The notes beneath the pieces are model-generated. The model was not told where the DNA came from. It ran no database searches and was given only the letters and a program-made list of their open reading frames with translations. From Escarpia spicata (taxonomy: Eukaryota > Annelida > Polychaeta > Sabellida > Siboglinidae), in the NCBI GenBank assembly GCA_963995525.1, contig OZ023211.1, positions 53,331,481-53,395,480 of the forward strand: DNA of 64,000 nt. The letters are read 5' to 3'. Within the stretch, counting starts at the first letter, position 1; every line of letters starts with the position of its first letter. Of the stretch, positions 55,291 to 64,000 are shown one piece after another. A program made the position numbers and the translations under genes.

Positions 55291-55818
55291 AGATTCATGG
55301 AGAGCTTCGAGAGATGGTCATTAGGGGGTCGGTTATATGAAACAAAGTATTTGGATTTGTTTCGTGCAAAGTGGATTTTTGTCCATACTATTTCACAACT
55401 GGAGTTAAGGTTTGGAAATGGTTCTGCAACGATGTCATCGCGAAAGGCTATAAGTACTCCAAGCATCATAGTTTGATGGTAGAAATGAGTAGGTGCGATA
55501 GTTTTCATATATTTTGGTTTCGACTTTTCAATGCTCTTGACGCTGTTGGTGTTTATCAGAATACCACTGAGTGTGTTTCGTTTGGTTTTCCTGGGTCATT
55601 CAGGGGTTGATGCATTTCGGGGATTTGGTCCAAACACAGGATCTTGCGTTTCGGCTGTGTTGGGAATTATTTTATTATGCCTGTGGTTGCCACTATCCAG
55701 TGGATCAAAAGGATTAGCTGTAGAAATGTTTGTGTCTCTGAAGAAGGACACTATCGCATTTGTGGCAAGCCCAGCATGATAAATTAATTAATCTTTTATA
55801 TTTTCTTTGTCGTTTATT

Positions 55819-56451
55819 TTACAGCACTGTGTGCGTGTGTATCCAGTTTTGGCAGTGGTCGCCTGGTATTGCATGATGGTCATTTAGGACTTCTCTGTGA
55901 CAAATGCCACAGGGTGCCGAGCAATTGGAACAATGCCATGGTGTGTTTAGGTTTCTGTAGGTGTTATTGTAGTCGTGTATGGATATTCCAGCACATTTGA
56001 TGTGGTCTGTCCTGTTGCAGTCACTACACGTTAGGCTGGGTCCATTGGATTTTATTGATTTTTTACATGTGTGACATTTAGTGGGGCCTGGGTTTACTTG
56101 GACATCTCCTGACAGTATGATGCATAGCAGAAGAGTGAGTTTAGTTGTCGTCCTGTCTGTACTGGGCCTGTGTAGTGGTGGAATGACCAGTAGTCCGGTG
56201 AAGCCGCTTGATTTAAGACATTTTAGGTGTGCAATGGTTTTCCAGATAGGACTGTAAATGTAGTGGGTTGTGGCAGAGTTGGTATGTTGTCTGGGTTTTT
56301 TGATGACATTATAGTTCTCATTGTAAATGTTTTTAAAGCGGTCAAGTTGAAAGCTCTCAGATTCGGAATCGTTGAAAATTGTAAAGATGCAATGCAACGC
56401 AAGCATGAACATTGCATATTTAAAAATGCATCTTGAATTAATGTGATGCAT
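55819..56451 (-). pseudogene. LINE-C N-terminal ORF: 2A-like motif then PHD finger
   Basis: A 210-codon frame. Residues 114-123 (SGDVQVNPGP; nt 56112-56083) match the 2A-like ribosome-skipping motif except for Gln in place of the usual Glu, preceded by a hydrophobic Leu-rich segment as in known LINE 2A regions. A PHD zinc finger follows with C4HC3 spacing (C126, C129, C142, C145, H150, C153, C174, C177). A second partial finger (CGICH...H..HC) follows. The frame then breaks before the endonuclease. Confidence 0.6.
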
Positions 56452-56530
56452 GGCGCGAGCCTGCCTTGATTCTGCTTTGCGTGGTGGTGGTGGTTATAAA
56501 AAAGTATATATTTACACTTGTTCATGAATC

Positions 56531-57680
56531 AAACTGAAACTGAGCTAACACGATATATGGCAGATACTTCCTTGTGTGCTGTCTATGCATTCACTTATTG
56601 GTACACAGTTTATTGTGTATTGTGTTTACTGTTTATTTCAGGCTCATTTCTGATAGTCTATAAATAGAATTAGTAATTATAATATACGTTTCACTTGGGT
56701 TTCGCGCGCTCTATACGTATTGGTTACTAGTTCGCCATCTCGTGTTGTATGATTTAGGCTGGTTGTTACGGAAGCTAATTTGTCAAAAACTTGGTTTAGA
56801 TATGTCAGATCGCAACTACAACCATGGGATTACATCCTGATGTAGTTATACTAGTGTCTCATCCATTTATAAACGAAAGAAACGTTTGAAAATCGTAGAT
56901 AATATCAGTAAATATCGGAGCGGTAAAACTGATTCGACTACACATGACGCATGCGCACAGAGAAGCGTATTTCTCCTAGCTAGCCGCCTAGTGGCGCCAC
57001 TAATTGCGCGGTTCACTTTTCGACCAGCATTTTGGCTGAGTGGTTCCTCTTGCCGTATATTCTTTTTGTCATGAGGTAGATCGTGCGCCAGCAACCCCCG
57101 ATCCTACTTGGTCCAAACAAGTCAGCGGACTGTGTGACGAAATAGTTCAACACGAGAAACAACACTAACGGATTAGACGCCAGCGAAGCGCACTGCCGAA
57201 CCAGATAATGCAGCTTCCCCCATCTCCAAGCAAGGCGACAGTAAATGTGAAGATGCCGAGAGGGTTGGATCTGTGACCGATTAGCTTTAGTTCAGAGAAC
57301 AGTATGCTTTCTGTAACTGGTTAGTTAAGTTCAGGCGCAATATGCTTTATTGGTCTACTCGATTATACATATAAGTGAAGATGCCACAACGTTTCACTTG
57401 TGACTATAATTAGTCAAATTCACAAATCAGTATACTGTATTCTTTGAAGGGAGGTATATTATAATGCTCTTATATACTAATTTGAAACAAATTCCGTTCT
57501 AACTACAGATTCGCCTCGTTAGTATGCAGCAATGTACACACTTTGTAGGCGATTGTCTTTCTTTTTAATACATTTATGTTAGTTTTATTAGCGGCCTGCT
57601 AACATTGTGCCAGTGCTGAGATGGAATATCTGGAAGTCTCCCGGATTTCCGGTGTTTTCCGGTGTAGTAAGTTGAAAACA
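56531..57680. other. Sequence without recognised genes
   Basis: Moderate GC with no long reading frame. 56900-57090 is the most GC-rich part and shows no splice-bounded exon I can support. Confidence 0.4.
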
Positions 57681-58216
57681 ATAACCCTCAAAACACTACC
57701 GTTGTGTTTTGAGCGTACCCTCAAAACACTACTGTTACGTTCAAAACACTACCCCTAATTGTTTAGCAAATTTTCAATTTATATGACAACCATACAGTAC
57801 GTCTCGCGTGGTGGGAGGTTTTGGGGTATCCGGAAAAGCTATACTAAACTTTACGTAAGGAGATGCTATCTTGGTATTGGTTACATAACGATTAAAAACG
57901 AAGCAATTGAACCCAGAGTGATGGTATTTATTAATAACCTCGCCGTGTCTACGGTACGTTCATGGAGTGCACGAATGCGTGTAGCGTCATTCTATTTTTT
58001 AAATTGCGTTATCGGCGACAGCGGGAACGTAGGGCGAAACGTCCATGGGAAGTGCATATTTCAAAATTTATGGGAGTGGGGGACGTTAATTGCTGTTGAG
58101 ATGGACTTGACGCTCATGTATCCTAACCAAATCTGCGAATGGATTCTAAAGACGTTGTGGAACTATTGGCGGCATAGTTAATTCGAACTCACAATCAAGC
58201 ATTAGTTAAAGTCTAT

Positions 58217-58272
<56 letters not shown>

Positions 58273-58367
58273 GTGTGTGTGCGTGCGTGCGTTCGTAAGT
58301 ACGTGCGTGCGTGCGTGATAGTGTGTATGCCAATATACATTTTATAAACAACACAATGATATGTATA

Positions 58368-58401
<34 letters not shown>

Positions 58402-58411
58402 CATATAACCC
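58217..58411. repeat. (GT)n and (AT)n microsatellites
   Basis: GT/GC tract at 58217-58316, then AT tract at about 58360-58405. Confidence 0.92.
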
Positions 58412-59280
58412 TAACTTCATCCATAGCTGACTCCAACCACAGCTAATAATAATAATGAATAATAACATTTCACACTACCTATTTATTATTATCACCTGAT
58501 TGGTTCCAAAGATTATCTTAAACCCAAACTATAACTGACTCCAACCATTGCTAATGTTAATACAAATAATAATAACCCTAATCCCTTTGGATAATGACAC
58601 GTAATACTAACCCATTCATTCCCGTCGTCTGGTTGGTTCCAACGATTACACTACAACTAATCCTATACATAAATGACTTCAAACATAACTAATTATCATA
58701 GCCTTAATTAGAAATGCCATTTCACGCTTACAATTTATCCTCGTGGTTTGATTGATTCCAACAATTACCCTATCTCCAACCATAACTAACAACAACAGTA
58801 GCTAAAGATAGTCTTAACTTAATTAATCATGACATTTTTCACTAAGCATTTATTCCTGTCGTATGATTGGTTCGAACAATTACACTAACCCTAATCACAT
58901 CTGACTCCAAGCGTAACTAATACCAACCCTAATTACTAGGGACATTTCGCAATAACTATTTATTCCCGTCGTATGATTGATTATAACGATCATGCTTTAC
59001 ATAACTCTAACCGTAACTAATTATACTAATAACTTTAGCCCTAATGAACACTTATTTATTCACCTCGTCTGATTGTAATGCTAACTATTTATTCCCGTTG
59101 TATGACTCGTTCCACCGATTACGATATGACTAACCCTAACCCCAACGTTAAATAAGTCAAACCATAACGAATTATAATAATTATGACAAATTAAGCTTCA
59201 TTAATATTGTTATAACATTTCACTCTAAACTATTTATTCCCTTTGGCTAATTGGTTCCAATCATTACGAACTCGACCCTA
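58400..59280. repeat. Degenerate satellite, unit about 110-140 bp
   Basis: About seven to eight diverged units, each with TATTTATTCCCGTCGTATGATTGGTTCC and CTAACCCTAA-like words, with anchors near 58479, 58617, 58734, 58848, 58957, 59085 and 59232. Confidence 0.7.
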
Positions 59281-59412
59281 GTGTATAGGATGGTTCCCAC
59301 ACCCCGATTTACGCGGATAAAATATACTGACAGTAGTGCTTTGAAATTGGGTAGTGTTTTGACCGTACGTAGGGGTAGTGTTTTTGAATTTAAAAGTAGT
59401 GTTTTGGGTGTA

Positions 59413-60800
59413 CGCGTTTTCCGATATCAAGATCAGGGGTCCTTTGCATGAACCGAGACAATGACCGTTGTCTCGGACTATTTACGAACATCGGGACTTT
59501 GACGGGATAATCGCTATGCATGAACGCAGACAACTAGAAGTCTCGGACTTTCCGCGAGACGAAACGACACGATTTTTAGACCCACGATAACGCTGGCGTA
59601 AACGCAGTTGTCTCTGACTATTTCGTAATCAATGGCGGCCGTTGGCGTTGTGTTTATGTTACCGGATGAGTTGATGAGACCAATTACTGCATTCTAGAGC
59701 CACAACATCAACACAATGAATTCGTTAATTGAAAAGAATCAACTCCACTGTTCAGGTAAGTCAGGACTCAGAATAGTTATTAGACACCATTCGCTAACGC
59801 ATTAACCACAAACCTGACGCCAAAAACATACGCCAACCGCAAAGTTATTTAAGTTCTACGTCACAGCTTTTGCGATCCAATCAGAGGGTTACGCGGGATC
59901 TGCAGTTCAACTTCGCGTATGAACGCCAAACATGAATATTTCGCGTAAGTACAAACGCCGAGTTATTCCGTACATAAATAGTTAAGGTAATTAAAATGTA
60001 AATATACAGAGTTATAGCTACACCTTTTAGGAACACATGCTAACAAATAAAGTTGAGTTATAAATTACATGTATGCATGTTTGACGACTTTTAAAAAGAC
60101 CTACGACTTGCTTGTTTTCATCTGCAGCGATGCATTGAGGCGCAATAACAGTGCAATACACATTTGTTTATTGGACTCCACAAGCTTAGCTTAGGCTTAT
60201 GCATGGCTAAGCGTACTTAGGCTATATACCAGACTGTAACACATGTCTACCTAAAGTTTGTTAACCCCACACAGCAAACAGGATTTTCGGACGACGCATT
60301 TTACTAGAACATGTATCAGAAAAGGTGGCATATCTACTACAGGTACCGCATCACCGTCGTGGCAAATCGGTGATAGTAATTAAAGAATATATTTCACCTT
60401 GTTGTCCGACTGTCTACGACTTTCAAACTCGCCTAGATACTAGTATACACCAAAGAATTTAAATAACCAAGCAGTCACTCGCGCAGCGCCCTATGTTATT
60501 CATGTGTGAACGTAATACTATTGTATACGTTACCATTTCAAATTTAAAATGGCGGATCGCTGAGTGACTCTGCTTGGTAATTTAAATGCTTTGTATAGAC
60601 CTTTCTAAATTAAATGTGTTGTCATGGTTGCGAAGCATGTTTCCGTCGTTGAACAATCGTATGCCACTCTAAAAAACTGTTCTAACAACTTGTTTGCATT
60701 CCATCGATGTAATATAACGGCTAGTTATTTAGAATATTGATACTTTATGCAAGTGTGTTCAGATTGTTTACAAACCAGCATGTCAAACCTAGCATTCGAT
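59413..60800. other. Sequence without recognised genes
   Basis: It includes a short upstream-looking segment with an ATG at 59716 and a strong donor (TTCAG|GTAAGT at 59755/59756), but no downstream exon was found to pair with it. AT-rich otherwise. Confidence 0.4.
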
Positions 60801-60804
60801 TCGA

Positions 60805-61495
60805 CCAGCAGTACTGTACACTCGCATGTGGAACTGCAGTGTGGCCATCAGCAGTACTGTACACTCGCAAGTGGCACTGCAGTGTGGCCATCAGCAGTAC
60901 TGTACACTCGCAAGTGGCACTGCAGTGTGGCCATCAGCAGTACTGTACACTCGCAAGTGGCACTGCAGTGTGGCCATCAGCAGTACTGTACACTCGCAAG
61001 TGGCACTGCAGTGTGGCCATCAGCAGTACTGTACACTCGCAAGTGGCACTGCAGTGTGGCCATCAGCTGTACTGTACACTCGCAAGTGGCACTGCAGTGT
61101 GGCCATCAGCTGTACTGTACACTCGCAAGTGGCACTGCAGTGTGGCCATCAGCTGTACTGTACACTCGCAAGTGGCACTGCAGTGTGGCCATCAGCAGTA
61201 CTGTACACTCGCAAGTGGCACTGCAGTGTGGCCATCAGCTGTACTGTACACTCGCAAGTGGCACTGCAGTGTGGCCATCAGCTGTACTGTACACTCGCAA
61301 GTGGCACTGCAGTGTGGCCATCAGCAGTACTGTACACTCGCAAGTGGCACTGCAGTGTGGCCATCAGCTGTACTGTACACTCGCAAGTGGCACTGCACTG
61401 TGGCCATCAGCTGTACTGTACACTCGCAAGTGGCACTGCAGTGTGGCCATCAGCTGTACTGTACACTCGCTAGTGGCACTGCAGTGTGGCCATTA
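60805..61495. repeat. 43-bp minisatellite, 16 copies
   Basis: The unit spans CAGTACTGTACACTCGCAAG then TGGCACTGCAGTGTGGCCATCAG and contains two palindromic cores (GTACTGTAC-like and CACTGCAGTG). TACTGTACACTCGC recurs exactly every 43 bp from 60812 to 61457. Units differ mainly at one base (CAGCAGTAC or CAGCTGTAC). Because 43 is not a multiple of 3 and the unit has no stop on the plus strand, all three plus frames are open, so the long ORFs here are not genes. Confidence 0.97.
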
Positions 61496-64000
61496 TTTTT
61501 TAAACAAGGGTCAAGGCCATTTTAATACGAGTAAATAATATTAATATCACGATAAATTAAAATATGAGTAATATAATTTTGATAATTTATCAAACCAAGA
61601 ATCCGGTAGGCCGACTTATATATTCAAGGAATTTCATGTTTGTTCTTGATTTGTAATTGTGAACACCATTGTTAACATTGTCCTCCAGTTTTGTAAATAA
61701 ATTAAATTGTGTAAATATTTACAACAATTTTAATTATTGTAATAAAAGAACGTAATATATTGTAAAAAAACGCAATCTATACATACAGTACGTCGCAGTT
61801 GCGGCATCAATGAATCAAGGCTCTGTATAATTATTAAATATCCTGTTTTTATTAACATATTTATTGTTTATCTTTTTTAAATTTATGTATCTATTTTATA
61901 TGGATGTTTTTATCGATGTACTTTTTCCAATATGGACACCATGCTTTTCTGAAATACAAACATTATTATTAATATTATTAACAAGTCGATCTGTGTGGGA
62001 ATTGTTATTTTGCGTAAATAGCTGGTGTAAATTTTAATGCAAGATTACAGGACACTTACCTTCTGTACCATCCACCAGGCCCAGTTCCCATCTCCTCATA
62101 TATTTGTATCTGGGCCACTGTGCCCCCACTGCCACCCGCTGCATCACGTTTTCGGCAATCCTCTGCTAGATCGCCTGTGTTTCTTAATTCAATTTTGAAA
62201 ATGAACCACTGCTTCATGAAATGAACCACTGCTTCATGAAACATGACACACAATCTATAGAAACATGACACACCCTATAGAAACATGACACACCCTATAG
62301 AAACATGACACAAGGATAAAAAGACTTAGGTGTGATAACAACTTGAGGTAACGGAGCTGTATGCTAAAGCGTCCAAGAAGGTAAATTCTATGATAGGTAT
62401 GATCCGCATGGATGCACTGCATTACAGCCACAAGAAGAGTCTATGCTCATGAGAAATTACCCTATAAAAATATCACACAAGGAGAAAGTCTTAGGTGTAA
62501 TACTATCAGACAAACACGAAGTAACGGAGCAGTGCGCTGAGCCTAAATTAAACCATTTAACCATTTAAACCAAGAAAGCAAATTCTTTACCAGATGCATC
62601 TACATGGTTGACACTGAGGTCTGAGCCATAAAACATTAAAAGGAGAAGTGATCAACTGGGGGCGACCAGAATTATACTGGAATCGAGTTACATGAACTTC
62701 CTTAACAGATTGAAAGTATTATACATCACTAGACACTACTCTTATTCAGGAGTGAGTTGAGACTAGGTAACTATAAAAAGGCTAATGACTGACTCACATT
62801 TTCATAGATTTATGATATACTCACATCCGAGAAATGTGTGTCAGGTCAAACATGGTATCACTGAAATAGGCCTATTTTAATACACTGCCCGATCTCGCAC
62901 TGATAGACGTGACACGCTCTGGTCATACAGATATTTACACAACGCAGTTACGACGCACGGTTTTTGACGCAGGCGTCTTTTACGAGATTTTAATTTCGCC
63001 GATATGTTTTCGTAAGTATTTCAGTCAGAACAACTTTTATACCAATATGTTTGCAGAATTTTTTTAGAATAGATATTAACGATTTACTACATAGTTACCT
63101 TACGGAAGAATATGATTAGGTTTTTGTTAAAACGGCAAAAACAATTGGAATTTGGATGCATGCACGATTTGTGCCCCCACAAGTATAATCAATAATGACA
63201 TGTCAACCAGCAAACACGATTCAAAGGACACATTGACAGATACCTCATGAATAGGGAGAGGAATACGAGTCAATGTCTGACTCCCTTCCGTGTTTAGAAC
63301 AAATAGAAGCAAACGAGTGTTACCCGGAAGGAAGTAACGCAGCCCTCTAAGTTAACTTTTTTATCTAGGAGCCAACTGGCTCCTACTTGCAATTTTTAGG
63401 AGCCAAATTTTAAAAGTAGGAGCCAAGTAATTGTGTGTGTGCGTATGTATGTAATTGTGTTTTCAGTACAAATTTAATCAAAATTAACCACAGACGTCCA
63501 CTTGAAATATAAATAAATTTTAAACACGTGTGAATATGTGGCCAGATACTAACTTTATGCATTATAACATGATACACATGCAGATTAATAACAGTCATAT
63601 ATGCAATCCATGAAATTACCAATAAGTAAAATAAATATACATGTATGTATAGGGACACTGATTTTCCGTTTCAAAAAAGGCAAATGCCGTTTCAATTCTG
63701 ATTCAAAATTCTGTTTCAGAAAAAGGCAAATTCCATTTCAAATGACGTATATTCTGTTTCAGAAAAAGGCAAATTCTATGTCAAATGACACATTTCCTGT
63801 TGTAAGTGAAAAAGAAGCCCATTTCTGTTCAGAAAAGTAATATTTTATTTCAAAGTTAACTTTGAGAAATAATACATTCTGTCAAATATTTAAAATATCA
63901 CAATCTATGCATCTATGTAATACTGTTTTATTGTGTGGTTAACTTTTCTAACAACATTTATTTGTGCTATATTTGCAACACAGTAACAACCGTACATAAT
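61496..64000. other. Right end: short repeats and faint LINE traces
   Basis: 62243-62313 holds about 20-bp repeats of CATGACACACCCTATAGAAA. 62310-62760 has two weak copies of a LINE thumb motif (GVILSD...VTEQCA) on the plus strand. 63355-63425 has repeated GGAGCCAA words around GGAGCCAACTGGCTCC-like symmetry. 63663-63790 has 50-bp repeats with CTGTTTCAGAAAAAGGCAAA. No gene is recognised. Confidence 0.5.

Larger units (their letters stand above)
48345..56530 (-). mobile_element. LINE-C: LINE with 2A-like motif and PHD finger, split by a CR1-like LINE
   Basis: Minus strand, 5' to 3': N-terminal region with 2A-like and PHD motifs (56451-55819), endonuclease (55290-55042), then the nested CR1 (about 54985-50219), then the end of the endonuclease (SMSDHEAV near 50165), RT (49583-48350) with FDKVPHKH and a degenerate catalytic box. 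Both flanks of the CR1 belong to the same endonuclease domain, which proves the nesting order. Confidence 0.7.
57681..59412. mobile_element. Inverted-repeat element enclosing microsatellites and a satellite array
   Basis: Three copies of CAAAACACTAC on the left (57689, 57722, 57742) face three copies of GTAGTGTTTTG on the right (59351, 59375, 59396) in inverse order, about 1.7 kb apart. Inside are (GT)n, (AT)n and a degenerate tandem array. There is no convincing ORF. It looks like a non-autonomous element with multiple-copy ends. Confidence 0.5.

Noticed and set aside
59716..59755. Possible first coding exon (ATG to TTCAG|GTAAGT)
   Set aside because: Only 13 codons, and no partner exon was found downstream within the window.
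60737..61538. Three overlapping plus-strand ORFs of 215-263 codons
   Set aside because: They arise because the 43-bp tandem unit has no stop in any plus frame and is not a multiple of three; no splice or codon signal supports a gene.
62057..62200. Possible minus-strand exon ending in a strong donor (AGAAG|GTAAGT)
   Set aside because: Two frames are open, no upstream acceptor is convincing, and its end phase does not suit the first gene B exon.

Overview
The window is animal nuclear DNA: genes are split by introns of roughly 0.2-4 kb, microsatellites are abundant, and most of the sequence is decayed non-LTR retrotransposons (LINEs). No bacterial operon, rRNA, true tRNA gene or CRISPR array is visible. 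The retrotransposon types (CR1-like LINEs with a PHD finger and a GDSL esterase, and a LINE with a 2A-like motif), together with a lineage-specific receptor family using ZU5-UPA-Death domains, suggest a marine invertebrate. A deuterostome such as amphioxus or a hemichordate is my best guess, but the species is not established.

Host genes. Two paralogous genes face each other. Gene A (+ strand, exons between 4299 and 13502, 5' end outside the window) can be assembled from ten exons whose splice phases all agree. It encodes a cysteine-rich, furin-like ectodomain, one transmembrane helix, a tyrosine-rich cytoplasmic tail made by two tandemly duplicated exons, then ZU5, UPA and two Death domains. 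Gene B (- strand, exons between 44697 and 35839, 5' end not found) has the same ZU5-UPA-Death-Death module with the same splice phases and two exons of exactly the same length. The layout recalls UNC5-type receptors, but the furin-like ectodomain and the paired Death domains differ from UNC5. This receptor pair is the most interesting biology in the window. A signalling role is an inference from the domains.

Mobile DNA, left to right. 1-3905 is a fold-back element with arms of about 710 bp; each arm carries a tRNA-like pol III promoter, and the interior holds LINE and LTR-element scraps. LINE pieces have landed in gene A introns (6368-7362, 8146-8575). 16.1-25.5 kb is an old LINE (LINE-B) split by a CR1-like LINE (about 18.2-22.8 kb) and a broken gag-pol fragment (about 22.8-24.97 kb). 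A further CR1 fragment lies at 25.47-27.02 kb. 27-35 kb is gene-poor and includes an inverted-repeat element (30.27-32.99 kb) with a ruined large ORF. Gene B's long intron contains another inverted-repeat element (40.3-41.8 kb). Beyond gene B lie a LINE reverse transcriptase fragment (44.9-45.9 kb), a SINE whose 3' module has expanded into a 72-bp minisatellite (47.3-48.3 kb), LINE-C (48.3-56.5 kb) split by a second near-complete CR1-like LINE (50.2-55.0 kb), a satellite-bearing inverted-repeat element (57.7-59.4 kb) and a 43-bp minisatellite (60.8-61.5 kb). The last 2.5 kb holds only short repeats and faint LINE traces.

Limits. Exon models rest on splice signals, reading-frame continuity and agreement between the two paralogs. 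Domain names come from recognising residues by eye. TE boundaries are approximate unless stated.
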